Source: JBBQVS01 sp963792705
GTDB lineage: Bacteria > Chloroflexota > Ktedonobacteria > Ktedonobacterales > Ktedonobacteraceae
Length of the DNA stretch: 64,000 bases
Direction: 5' to 3'
Assembly (NCBI GenBank): GCA_963792705.1
Contig: CAWBXD010000014.1
Location: forward strand, 558,001-622,000
The stretch's first letter is position 1, and each line of letters starts with the position of its first letter. The notes beneath the pieces are model-generated. The model saw only the letters and a program-made list of their open reading frames with translations. It was not told the DNA's origin and made no database searches. Positions 24,474 through 32,796 of the stretch are shown piece after piece. The position numbers and the translations under genes are program-made.

Positions 24474-24757
24474 TGCGAACCGTCTTTCTTCTTTTCAACA
24501 CACGAAGAGTACGTAGTTCGCTTCATGTACGAGTGAATAAGAGAAGGGGTTGTATATAACTCTTCCTCTTGCTTACATCCTTCAGGCTCTTTTGTCAACG
24601 TTCTATTCGGGAATAGGCTTGTGTTATCATTAGTAGAAAACATATATAATGAGAAGGATGCTTATAAAGCAGTCCTACTGAGTGGCATAAAACAACACAT
24701 ATCAGTGTTACTATAACTAAAAGCACTCATTTTTAATAAGCAAGCGAGGATACTATC

Positions 24758-25711
24758 ATGGCAAAAGTTTATGGCGTTATCATTATTGGTTCGGGGCCAT
24801 CAGGCTATACCTCGGCAATTTACGCGGCTCGTGCGAACCTGTCCGTGCTCATGTTCCAGGGTTATCAGGTGGGTGGTCAGTTGATGACGACGAGCGAGGT
24901 TGAGAATTATCCTGGCTTTGAAGATGGCATTCTCGGTCCTGAGATGATGGAAAAATTTGAGCAACAGGCGCGTCGCTTCGGGACAGAAATGATGGCAGAA
25001 GATGTGACTGCAGTTGATTTCAGCCACCGCCCCTTCACCGTCACAACAGACTCCGGTGAATATCAAGCCGAGTCAATCATTATCTCAACTGGTGCTAGCG
25101 CGAAGTGGCTAGGATTACCAAGTGAGAAGCATTTGCAAGGGCGTGGTGTAACGGCCTGCGCGACTTGTGACGGTTTCTTTTTCAAGAAAAAGGATGTGAT
25201 CGTTGTTGGTGGTGGCGATACTGCGATGGAAGAGGCTACGTTCCTGACTCGCTATGTCAACCATGTAACACTGATTCATCGCCGTGAGAGCTTTCGTGCA
25301 AGCAAGATCATGCAGGATCGTGTAAACAATAATCCTAAGATCAGTGTACTAATGAATACTGAGGTTGTTGAGGTATTGGGGGATGATGCAGTAACGGGCG
25401 TACAGTTACGCAATGTACAAACTGGTGAAGAAGATAAGTTACCAGTGCAGGGAGTTTTCGTAGCGATTGGACACCAGCCAAATACCTCGCTCTTCCAAGG
25501 CGTTCTGAATATGGACGAGGCGGGCTATATTATTCCCCAAGAAAACACCATGACCAACATTCCAGGTGTCTTCGCGGCGGGTGATGTAACAGATCATCGC
25601 TACCGTCAGGCCATTACAGCAGCAGGCGATGGCTGTCGGGCGGCTATCGACATGGAGCGTTGGCTAGAGGATACACAGGGTGAGATTGTTGGTGTAGAAA
25701 ACTGGAACTAA
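24758..25711 (+). CDS. trxB: Thioredoxin reductase
   Basis: An NADPH-dependent flavoenzyme that reduces thioredoxin, cytoplasmic. 317 aa, the usual length. The FAD-binding GSGPSGYTSA lies at residues 11-20, redox-active Cys134 and Cys137 are in VTACATCDGFFF, the NADPH-binding GGGDTAMEEA starts near residue 151, and the C-terminal FAD motif is GVFAAGDVTDHRYRQA. GAGGA precedes the ATG. It is a single-gene unit ending in a strong terminator. Confidence 0.96.
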   Translation: MAKVYGVIIIGSGPSGYTSAIYAARANLSVLMFQGYQVGGQLMTTSEVENYPGFEDGILGPEMMEKFEQQARRFGTEMMAEDVTAVDFSHRPFTVTTDSGEYQAESIIISTGASAKWLGLPSEKHLQGRGVTACATCDGFFFKKKDVIVVGGGDTAMEEATFLTRYVNHVTLIHRRESFRASKIMQDRVNNNPKISVLMNTEVVEVLGDDAVTGVQLRNVQTGEEDKLPVQGVFVAIGHQPNTSLFQGVLNMDEAGYIIPQENTMTNIPGVFAAGDVTDHRYRQAITAAGDGCRAAIDMERWLEDTQGEIVGVENWN

Positions 25712-25726
25712 CATTTAGTAGACAGC

Positions 25727-25761
25727 AAAAACAGGGAGATAGTTGCTATCTCCCTGTTTTT
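25727..25761 (+). terminator. Intrinsic terminator of trxB
   Basis: The 16-base perfect arms (core CAGGGAGATAG / CTATCTCCCTG) enclose a three-base loop and end in a T-tract. Confidence 0.85.
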
Positions 25762-25811
25762 TGTTATTTTTCTATCTAATCTTAATTTAATGCCGTATAC
25801 AGTACTTATTG

Positions 25812-25817
25812 TATAAT
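25812..25817 (+). promoter_or_regulatory. -10 box TATAAT upstream of the flippase-like gene
   Basis: TATAAT without a clear -35. It lies inside the longest open frame, which shows that translation must begin further downstream than 25809. Confidence 0.45.
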
Positions 25818-25898
25818 GTTAATGTTAGTGCCCTTACACGTCAACATAAATGGTGCCTATACTACTATACTCATCAATATATGTTTGTGAGGTTTTGT

Positions 25899-27140
25899 GT
25901 GCTTTCACTTAAGAAAAAAGAGGGAACTGATCCTCGTCGCAGTCTAAATCGGGTAAAATTGATACGGATCGATGACAAGGTTAATGAGCAAAGGATTGCT
26001 TTCTCTCGACATTCTGTCGAACAAACTCAGATGGAGACTCCACTACCTTCCGAAATACTAGTGACGCCTAGTCCCACGTCACAACACACATGGCGCTCTT
26101 TGCTCAGATCGCCTACTGCCCAAGGGATACTAGGGATACTTGTTGGCGTTGTCCTTTTGGTCGCTGTCGCGCACTTCGTAGATATTCCTATGACGCTGCG
26201 AATTATTCAGCATAATCTTACAACGCCGCAGGGTATAATACTCACGCTGTTAGCAAGCATTACATTTCTCATGGCGTTCACCTTTCGCGCGCTACGCTGG
26301 AAGCTCTTTTTAAATCCCGTCTGTAGAGTTGGATCTATCAAAGTTCTCCAGTTATTCCTTATTGGCGTATTTTTGAACTTTGTTCTACCAATTCGTGCCG
26401 GTGAACTTGCCAAAAGTCTTGTGCTAAAGCGTATTGCAAAAGTTCCACTCAATCAGTCCTTACCAACTATTGCAATGGATAAAGCAATGGACTTGTTACC
26501 GGCGCTTTTTATTGTCGTGCTGATACCATTTCTTGGTGTTCATCTAAACAATATAATCTGGTCTATTTTAGGCTTAGCCAATGCAGCACTTATCGGTCTC
26601 ATACTCTTTGTTGTACTCGCAGGTTGGAAGCGTTCCATTGCTATTCGCTTGCTACAGCTTGTAACAAAAATTCTTCCAAGCTTTATCAAAACAAAGATTG
26701 AAACGTTTGTTATTGGTTTTGTAGATACACTCCTTTTGAGTGCCAAGAGACCAAAAACACTGCTTATAGCGGTACTCCTTACCGGCATTGCTGCTTTTTT
26801 TGATGGCTTGTACAACTTTTTTGCCTTCTGGGCCATTGGTCATCAACTGAGTATCACAGAAGCGGTTTTTGGCTATATGCTCTTCAATTTATTTTATATC
26901 CTACCCAATCCTCCAGGGCAGGTGGGAAGCAATGAAGTGGTAGCGTTACTTATCTTTGGTGGACTGCTTCATGTGCCGGCCGTAAGTGTAACGGCGATGG
27001 TTGTCCTTTTCCACCCGTGGTCAGGTCTACTTATGTGTATGATGGGCATGGGTTGTCTTAGTGCATTGGGCGTTAAGTTGTCAAGTGCGGTCAGAGTACA
27101 AACGGAAGGGGAAAAAGCACTCGCTGTTTCTGAAATATAG
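25899..27140 (+). CDS. Lysylphosphatidylglycerol synthase TM-region family membrane protein
   Basis: A multi-spanning protein of the UPF0104/LPG-synthase transmembrane family (flippase-like), 413 aa from the GTG at 25899. That start has GTGAGG upstream, while the ATG at 26031 would also keep the whole domain. About eight helices follow residue 75. Family signs are RALRWKLFL, LFLIGVFLNFVLPIRAGELAKS and the late LPNPPGQVGSNEVVALL. The C-terminal lysyl-transferase domain of MprF is absent, so lipid or polyprenyl-sugar translocation is a better guess than lipid lysylation. The gene stands alone with its own terminator. Confidence 0.82.
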   Translation: MLSLKKKEGTDPRRSLNRVKLIRIDDKVNEQRIAFSRHSVEQTQMETPLPSEILVTPSPTSQHTWRSLLRSPTAQGILGILVGVVLLVAVAHFVDIPMTLRIIQHNLTTPQGIILTLLASITFLMAFTFRALRWKLFLNPVCRVGSIKVLQLFLIGVFLNFVLPIRAGELAKSLVLKRIAKVPLNQSLPTIAMDKAMDLLPALFIVVLIPFLGVHLNNIIWSILGLANAALIGLILFVVLAGWKRSIAIRLLQLVTKILPSFIKTKIETFVIGFVDTLLLSAKRPKTLLIAVLLTGIAAFFDGLYNFFAFWAIGHQLSITEAVFGYMLFNLFYILPNPPGQVGSNEVVALLIFGGLLHVPAVSVTAMVVLFHPWSGLLMCMMGMGCLSALGVKLSSAVRVQTEGEKALAVSEI

Positions 27141-27150
27141 AAAAATATCT

Positions 27151-27199
27151 ATAAACAAAACCAGGTTCATATAAAGCATATGAACCTGGTTTTGTTTAT
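27151..27199 (+). terminator. Terminator with 22-base perfect arms
   Basis: The arms 27151-27172 and 27178-27199 are perfect with a five-base loop. The 3' arm is T-rich (GGTTTTGTTTAT). Confidence 0.85.
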
Positions 27200-27299
27200 G
27201 GCTTGCTATAATTTCATCTCATCAGTATACTATTGACATTACACCTCAATTGGCAAGCACATGTATTGTTTCGCTATTTGTGAGAGGGGTCAATAGTAT

Positions 27300-28667
27300 A
27301 TGGAGATGACTGATAGGCCAGATATTAGTGTAAGTACACAAATACCCGCAGAGCGGCGGCGGCTGTCCGTCTTCGATCAAATCAACCTGAATGTCTTTTG
27401 GATTGCGAACAATTTCCACTGGCAAGCATTGTTAGCAGTGGTCATTCCTAGTATGGTGGCAACATTCCTGGACCCAAGCCATAAAGACATCAACCTCGCC
27501 ATTGTTGTCAACGTAGGAACACTTGTCGCCTTTGTTGTCAATCCGCTTGTTGGAGCTATTTCCGATTATGCCACGTTCCGCATGGGACGACGACGGCCGT
27601 TTATGATCGTTGGCACAATTCTTAATGTGATCGTACTTGTATTATTCGCGTTTGCACCCTCGTGGTTTTCAGCAGGGGCACTCCTTTTCACCTTCGCGGT
27701 CCTCTTCCTTCTCTTACAATTCAGTAACAACGTAGCGAACTCGCCATGGAGCGCGATTATTGCCGACAAAGTGCCGTACAATCAGCGTGGCCTCTCTTCC
27801 GGCTTCAATGGCCTCTTCACACTGCTCGGCACTATTCTCGGCTCCGTTGTAGCAGGTATCATTCTCGGTGGCAATCAGTCACTTCCACTGTATAAGAATG
27901 CAGTGGTACAAGTGTTTTTGCTCATTGCGATTGTACAGATCGTGTTTGTAGTTTACACAGTGCTAACCGTCAAAGAGATTCCGCTGCCACCAGAGCAGCA
28001 TGTTCAACTTAACATCGTCTCTTTTTTTAAACGCTTTTTATTCAAGCCCTCGCAATATCCCGATATCTCGTGGGTATTGCTAGCACGCTTTCTTGTCATG
28101 ATGGGCATTTGGAGTGTTTATTACTTCCTTCTGTACTATTTTGACGATGTACTTGGCGGTAAAGGTGTGAAGACGATCTTTCTTGGTACGCCGTTCTCTG
28201 GCGCACAGTTCAATGGCGTTCTATTCCAACCTGTCCTGTTGCTACTGGCATTACCAACATCAATCTTTGCAGGCTGGGCATCAGATCGCTGGGGACGCAA
28301 AAGTCTTGTCTACCTTTCAGGCGTAATGATGGCTGTCGTCTGTGTCATCTTCATCCTCTTCCAAAATCAGTATGCCGCACTAATTGCTGGCGCGTTCTTT
28401 GGCATTGGTTACGGTGCCTATACGAGCGTCGATTGGGCTTTGACGACCGATGTGTTGCCACCAACCGATGAGGCAGGCAAATTTATGGGTATCTGGTCGG
28501 CGGTCGGTATTCTGCCACAGGTGGTGGGTATTACGGTTGGTGGTGTAATTCTGCAATTGTTACAGACACTACCCAATCATATAGGCTATACCTCGCTCTT
28601 TGGACTAACCGTCATCTACATCGTCCTCGGCACTCTCGTTATCAGGCAAGTAAAAGGTGCAAGATAA
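27300..28667 (+). CDS. MFS transporter (SLC45/GPH-like)
   Basis: 455 aa with twelve predicted helices. The N-terminal half has GAISDYATFRMGRRRPFM, the D-x-R-x-GRRRP loop typical of sugar-type SLC45/GPH transporters. The second half has AGWASDRWGRKSLVY and GIGYGAYTSVDWALTTDVLPP, where the acidic residue in helix 10 is also typical of that group. A sugar or glycoside/proton symport role is inferred. GAGAGGGG precedes the ATG. It is monocistronic. Confidence 0.85.
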   Translation: MEMTDRPDISVSTQIPAERRRLSVFDQINLNVFWIANNFHWQALLAVVIPSMVATFLDPSHKDINLAIVVNVGTLVAFVVNPLVGAISDYATFRMGRRRPFMIVGTILNVIVLVLFAFAPSWFSAGALLFTFAVLFLLLQFSNNVANSPWSAIIADKVPYNQRGLSSGFNGLFTLLGTILGSVVAGIILGGNQSLPLYKNAVVQVFLLIAIVQIVFVVYTVLTVKEIPLPPEQHVQLNIVSFFKRFLFKPSQYPDISWVLLARFLVMMGIWSVYYFLLYYFDDVLGGKGVKTIFLGTPFSGAQFNGVLFQPVLLLLALPTSIFAGWASDRWGRKSLVYLSGVMMAVVCVIFILFQNQYAALIAGAFFGIGYGAYTSVDWALTTDVLPPTDEAGKFMGIWSAVGILPQVVGITVGGVILQLLQTLPNHIGYTSLFGLTVIYIVLGTLVIRQVKGAR

Positions 28668-28671
28668 TAGG

Positions 28672-28710
28672 GAAGATGGACGATAATGGTCATTGTTATC
28701 GCCCATCTTC
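28672..28710. terminator. Bidirectional terminator
   Basis: GAAGATGG-CGATAA and TTATCG-CCATCTTC pair with a single mismatch around a nine-base loop. T-rich flanks lie on the plus strand. It separates the MFS gene from the convergent HxlR gene. Confidence 0.7.
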
Positions 28711-28720
28711 TTTATTAGCC

Positions 28721-29110
28721 TTAGACTGCATCCAATATGAGTTTTTGCTTATACTGCTCACGTGCTAGCCTAATTTGATCGTAGTGCTCTTCGGCCCACG
28801 TACAAATACCTTTTAGTAGTTCGCCGAATGTCTCACCTAGCGGTGTCAAAGTATATTCGACGCGTGGGGGCGCAGTTGGATATGCTTTGCGTTCCACAAG
28901 GCCATCGCGTTCCAGGTTGCGTAGCGTTTGAGTGAGCATCTTCTGTGAGATACCTTGTATCTCGCGTCTCAGTTCACCATGTCGTTTTACGCCGTATGTA
29001 AGTGCATAAAGAATGAGTACGGTCCACTTCTCTGACATCAAGTCTAGTACCTGCCGTGAACCATAGCGCATATCAAATAGCGTGGGTTGAGAGCTTTCCT
29101 GCTCTTCCAT
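28721..29110 (-). CDS. HxlR-family transcriptional regulator
   Basis: 129 aa, a winged-helix regulator. Family pattern: MSEKWTVLILYALTYGVKRHGELRREIQGISQKMLTQTLRNLERDGLVERKAY over residues 25-77, then PPRVEYTLTPLGETFGELL. Such proteins usually answer to electrophiles, oxidants or metabolites and control neighbouring redox genes. It is divergent from a zinc-finger/DsbA-like/DUF5996 cluster 146 bases away, its probable target. It has no cysteine, so direct thiol sensing as in HypR-type members is unlikely. Confidence 0.9.
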   Translation of the reverse strand: MEEQESSQPTLFDMRYGSRQVLDLMSEKWTVLILYALTYGVKRHGELRREIQGISQKMLTQTLRNLERDGLVERKAYPTAPPRVEYTLTPLGETFGELLKGICTWAEEHYDQIRLAREQYKQKLILDAV

Positions 29111-29255
29111 CTAACTCTACCTCCCTTTTTATCAGGCACCTCTAAGTGCCTACTTACCTGAACAGGATACATCATGTTATAGTAATTTGTGGAGTAGAAT
29201 GTCAATTTTTCCTTAAAAACAATACCTTGTAAAGCAAAGAAGCGAGGATACGTTT

Positions 29256-29525
29256 ATGGCAACGCAGTGTACACATCTCGATCAGATTAAGGAAGTCACG
29301 CCAAGCGCAAATGGATGCGAGGATTGCTTAAAAACCGGAGACACATGGGTGCATTTGCGCCTCTGTCTTTCGTGTGGTCATGTCGGCTGCTGTGACTCTT
29401 CAAAAAATAAACATGCGACAAAACACTTTCACGCGACAAACCATCCTATCATTGCGTCATTTGAGCGCGGTGAGGATTGGGGCTGGTGCTATATTGATCA
29501 AGTGGAACTCGAATTCGCTGATTAG
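29256..29525 (+). CDS. UBP-type zinc finger protein
   Basis: 89 aa, almost entirely one ZnF-UBP domain. Metal ligands are visible in CTHLD (residue 4 on), CEDCLKTG, LRLCLSCGHVGCCDSSKNKHATKHFHATNHPI and GWCYID. In eukaryotes this fold binds ubiquitin C-termini. Free-standing bacterial copies are common in Actinobacteria and Chloroflexota and their role is not known. GCGAGGATA precedes the ATG. The DsbA-like gene follows after 22 bases, in one operon divergent from HxlR. Confidence 0.88.
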   Translation: MATQCTHLDQIKEVTPSANGCEDCLKTGDTWVHLRLCLSCGHVGCCDSSKNKHATKHFHATNHPIIASFERGEDWGWCYIDQVELEFAD

Positions 29526-29547
29526 CAAGGAAGCAGGAGAGAAACAC

Positions 29548-30084
29548 ATGGCACACAAAGCACATCTTGCAGTACCCGTTACTGAACAAGACCATACTCA
29601 AGGTCCAACCAATGCCCCTGTAACATTAGTACAATACGGCGACTATGAGTGTCCATATACACGTCAATCGACAACGGGTGTAAGAGCTATTCAGCAACAG
29701 CTTGGAACGCAACTCCGTTTCGTATTCCGCAATTTTCCACTTACCGAGATTCACCAACATGCATTACACAGTGCAGAGGCGGCTGAAGCTGCGGATGCAC
29801 AGGGAAAATTCTGGGAGATGCATGATTACATTTTTCACCATCAACATACATTAGAAGATGCGGACCTGAAGCGTTTTGCCGAAGCGGTGCGTCTGGATAG
29901 TACACAATTCGAGCAAGATATGACACAACATAAGCAGTTGAGTCGCATCAAGGCGGATGTAGAAGGCGGCGAACGTAGCGGTGTTCAGGGAACGCCAACC
30001 TTTTACATCAACGGTGTTCGGCATGATAAATCGTGGGAACAAGATGCTTTGCTTGCGGCAATTCAAAAGGTACTAAACGCGTAA
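29548..30084 (+). CDS. DsbA-like thioredoxin-fold protein with a monothiol CPYT site
   Basis: 178 aa, the Thioredoxin_4 type of DsbA fold (VTLVQYGDYECPYTRQS near residue 35, FRNFPLTEIHQHALHSAEAAEAA, and the cis-Pro segment GVQGTPTFYINGVRHD). The active site reads Cys35-Pro-Tyr-Thr38, so the second cysteine of CxxC is missing and a monothiol mechanism or glutathione-transferase-like chemistry is more likely than classical disulfide exchange. There is no signal peptide, so it is cytoplasmic. The start is set by AGGAGAG before the ATG at 29548. Confidence 0.85.
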   Translation: MAHKAHLAVPVTEQDHTQGPTNAPVTLVQYGDYECPYTRQSTTGVRAIQQQLGTQLRFVFRNFPLTEIHQHALHSAEAAEAADAQGKFWEMHDYIFHHQHTLEDADLKRFAEAVRLDSTQFEQDMTQHKQLSRIKADVEGGERSGVQGTPTFYINGVRHDKSWEQDALLAAIQKVLNA

Positions 30085-30100
30085 AGGGGATGTTTCTATT

Positions 30101-31033
30101 ATGACATCTTTGGACGTTTCTCAATCTAAGGAAATCTTTCCACCGCTTCCTCTTGAAGCATGGGAAGACACAAAGAAAACGCTTCATCGCTTTGCACAAG
30201 TTGTTGGAAAGATTCGCCTTGCCGCAATGCCACATATGAATCATTGGTGGCAAGCGACCCTCTATGTAACGACAAGGGGTCTTACAACGAACTCAATGCC
30301 ATATGGAGATACTAGTTTCGCCATCGACTTTGATTTCATCGACCACAAACTGGTTATCACAACGACCACAGGTCTGGTAGAATCCTTTTCCATAGCAGGT
30401 CTTTCAGTTGCAGCATTCTATGAGCAGGTGGTTGCGAACCTTGCAAAGCTAGATATCACCATACCTATTCTTGCGAAAACGTATGATTTGAAACCTGCAA
30501 ACTCCTTCGCAACGGATACAGAGCATGCCGCCTATGACAAAGAATATGTCAACCGTTACTGGCGTACCCTGGTGCAGATAGATCAGGTCTTCAAAGAATT
30601 TAGTGGTCGCTTCACGGGCAAATCTAGCCCTGTACATCTGTTCTGGCATACATTTGACCTTGCAGTAACACGCTTTTCGGGACGAAGAGCACCGGACCGC
30701 CCCGAGGCTAACCGTGCTACACGAGAGTCATATTCGCACGAAGTCATCAGTTTCGGCTTTTGGGCTGGTGATGATACTACTCGTGCGCCCGCTTTCTACT
30801 CCTATACAGCACCCGAACCTGCTGGTTTGACCAACAATCCTCTTCAACCCAAAGAGGCATTCTGGAATACCTCAGCTACAGGTTCTCTCGCGCTCTTGAT
30901 GTATGAAGACCTGCGAAAAATGGATAAACCTAAAACCGTCTTGCTCGATTTCCTGGAAGGTGCTTACCGCGCAGGTGCTACTGCTGCGAATTGGGACATC
31001 GAGGTATTGACAACGCTTACGTTCGAGAAATAA
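30101..31033 (+). CDS. DUF5996 family protein
   Basis: 310 aa, soluble. It matches my memory of DUF5996: PPLPLEAWEDTKKTLHRFAQ at the start, then GKIRLAAMPHMNHWWQATLY, TTRGLTTNSMPYG, FAIDFDFIDHKLVI and, late, SPVHLFWHTFDLAVTRFSGR and EVISFGFWAGD. The conserved His and Trp residues suggest an enzyme, but the activity is unknown. It follows the DsbA-like gene by 16 bases and ends the cluster under likely HxlR control. Confidence 0.8.
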   Translation: MTSLDVSQSKEIFPPLPLEAWEDTKKTLHRFAQVVGKIRLAAMPHMNHWWQATLYVTTRGLTTNSMPYGDTSFAIDFDFIDHKLVITTTTGLVESFSIAGLSVAAFYEQVVANLAKLDITIPILAKTYDLKPANSFATDTEHAAYDKEYVNRYWRTLVQIDQVFKEFSGRFTGKSSPVHLFWHTFDLAVTRFSGRRAPDRPEANRATRESYSHEVISFGFWAGDDTTRAPAFYSYTAPEPAGLTNNPLQPKEAFWNTSATGSLALLMYEDLRKMDKPKTVLLDFLEGAYRAGATAANWDIEVLTTLTFEK

Positions 31034-31123
31034 GGCATAACACTCCAATTTTGGGGAATGAAATCGAAACTGTTTCTTGTTGCAATGAGTAATGAACATA
31101 AATGCTATAAAAAGCATTAAGAA

Positions 31124-31202
31124 CTGTAGGGGTCTAATTCATTACACCCTCCCGGTGCATCATAGACATTACACGGGCGTAATGAATTAAATCCCTACAA
31201 CT
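31124..31202. repeat. Dispersed imperfect palindromic repeat (copy 2)
   Basis: About 79 bases. The ends TGTAGGGGT and ATCCCTACA, with inner AATTCATTAC and GTAATGAATT, form near-perfect arms. It has the same ends and layout as the element at 9782-9862. It lies between DUF5996 and an MFS gene. Confidence 0.65.
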
Positions 31203-31250
31203 TTGTTTGCAAGCACATCATTCTCACATAACAGGAAGTAGCTATCATAC

Positions 31251-32741
31251 ATGGATACCTCTACCCTTAACAGTAGCACCACACAAGTAGAAGCGACAAA
31301 TAACAAGAGTACAACAAAGAGTCAAAAAAATGCAGACAGGCGTTCGCTGTTTGTGCTGATTTTATTATGTAGCGCACAATTTATGGTTGTGCTCGATTTC
31401 TCTATCGTTAACGTTGCCTTACCAGCCATTCAGCGTGATCTTGGTTTCACGACCTCAAATTTGCAGTGGATTATTACCGCCTATTCCCTTACATTTGGCG
31501 GCTTTCTCCTGCTTGGTGGACGCATCGGCGACCTGTTTGGCCGTCGCCGTCTCTTTATAATAGGACTTGTAATCTTTGCCCTTGCCTCGTTTATGGGTGG
31601 TATCGCACAATCTGCCTTATGGCTAATTATTGCGCGTGGCGTACAGGGGCTAGGTGCAGCGATTATTTCACCGACATCGTTCTCACTCATCACTACCACG
31701 TTTCACGAAGGACCAGCACGCAATAAAGCTTTAGGCGTAGTGGGTGCTGTAGCATCCTCCGGCTTCGCGGCTGGTGCTCTACTTGGCGGTTTCCTTACGG
31801 CTGGCCCTGGCTGGCGTTGGGTGTTCTTCGTCAACGTTCCTGTTGCTATCCTGGCAATCATTCTCACCCCTATCTTCTTAAAAGAGACGGAGAAAGAGCA
31901 GGGGCAAAGACAGATTGATGTACTTGGTGCAATTACCATCACGGTTGGACTTGTCGCACTTGTCTACGCCCTTGCACAGGGCAACCAGATTGGGTGGACC
32001 TCACCACAAACGCTGATACTTCTAGGGGTTGCGGTCGTCTTCCTTGTGGCATTTGTGTTTATTGAGGCAAGAGTCAAAGTGCCGCTCATTCGGCTTGGTA
32101 TCTTTCGATTACGCACACTCACAGGTGCAAACCTCATTGGTTTTTTGGCTCCTGGCGCATTGGGAGCAATGGTGTTCATCGTCACACTCTATATGCAAAA
32201 AGTGCTCGGTTATGCACCTACCACAACAGGCATTGCTTTTCTACCGATGGCTATGATATTCATCGTCGTCACTAATGTTGTATCGCGGTTTGTCCCACGC
32301 TTTGGTGTGCAGCGTCTGCTCATTGTAGGAATGTTCGTCATGGCACTGGGGCTTTTGTTGCTTACACGTATCTCAATAGAAAATAACTATTGGACAACGC
32401 TTTTCCCTGGTACGCTTGTTATAGCATTGGGTATCGGGCCTTCATTTACGGTGATGGCGATTGCGGCAACGGCAGGTGTGAGTGATCGTGAGCAGGGATT
32501 GGCTTCTGGCTTACTGAACACGTCACAACAGGTTGGCTCAGGACTAGTGCTCGCTGTGGTTGCGGTCGTGTCTACCGCACAAACAACAGCACTACAGCAC
32601 GTACAAGGTACATCAGCCAAAGCAGCACTTGTCGGTGGTTTTCAATACGCATTTGTTGTATGCGCCGTTTTTGCTGTATTAGCTGGCCTAGTCGCCATTT
32701 TTGTTATTCGACAGAACAAACAAGAAGTTGAACAGCAATAA
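31251..32741 (+). CDS. MFS drug-efflux transporter (DHA2, EmrB/QacA type)
   Basis: 496 aa with fourteen predicted helices, the length of the 14-helix DHA2 group. Motifs are the helix 1 signature LDFSIVNVALPAIQRDLG, motif A GGRIGDLFGRRRLF, and LGAAIISPTSFSLITTTF with motif C-like GFAAGALLGGFLTAG. Probably a proton-driven exporter of hydrophobic cations or antibiotics. The N-terminal 35 residues are polar. No regulator is adjacent. It ends in a 28-base-arm terminator. Confidence 0.9.
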   Translation: MDTSTLNSSTTQVEATNNKSTTKSQKNADRRSLFVLILLCSAQFMVVLDFSIVNVALPAIQRDLGFTTSNLQWIITAYSLTFGGFLLLGGRIGDLFGRRRLFIIGLVIFALASFMGGIAQSALWLIIARGVQGLGAAIISPTSFSLITTTFHEGPARNKALGVVGAVASSGFAAGALLGGFLTAGPGWRWVFFVNVPVAILAIILTPIFLKETEKEQGQRQIDVLGAITITVGLVALVYALAQGNQIGWTSPQTLILLGVAVVFLVAFVFIEARVKVPLIRLGIFRLRTLTGANLIGFLAPGALGAMVFIVTLYMQKVLGYAPTTTGIAFLPMAMIFIVVTNVVSRFVPRFGVQRLLIVGMFVMALGLLLLTRISIENNYWTTLFPGTLVIALGIGPSFTVMAIAATAGVSDREQGLASGLLNTSQQVGSGLVLAVVAVVSTAQTTALQHVQGTSAKAALVGGFQYAFVVCAVFAVLAGLVAIFVIRQNKQEVEQQ

Positions 32742-32794
32742 AGGTTCACAGGCTAAAAGGTTGTCGCCTTTTAGCCTGTGAACCTTTATTGCTG
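32733..32794. terminator. Bidirectional terminator with 28-base perfect arms
   Basis: The arms 32733-32760 and 32767-32794 are perfectly complementary with a six-base loop. The left arm includes the MFS stop codon, and the right arm ends just before the convergent peptidase gene end at 32797. Confidence 0.85.
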
Positions 32795-32796
32795 TC

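Noticed and set aside
25809..25898. N-terminal extension of the flippase-like protein from 25809
   Set aside because: A TATAAT box lies within it and no ribosome site precedes it. The GTG at 25899 with GTGAGG is a better start.
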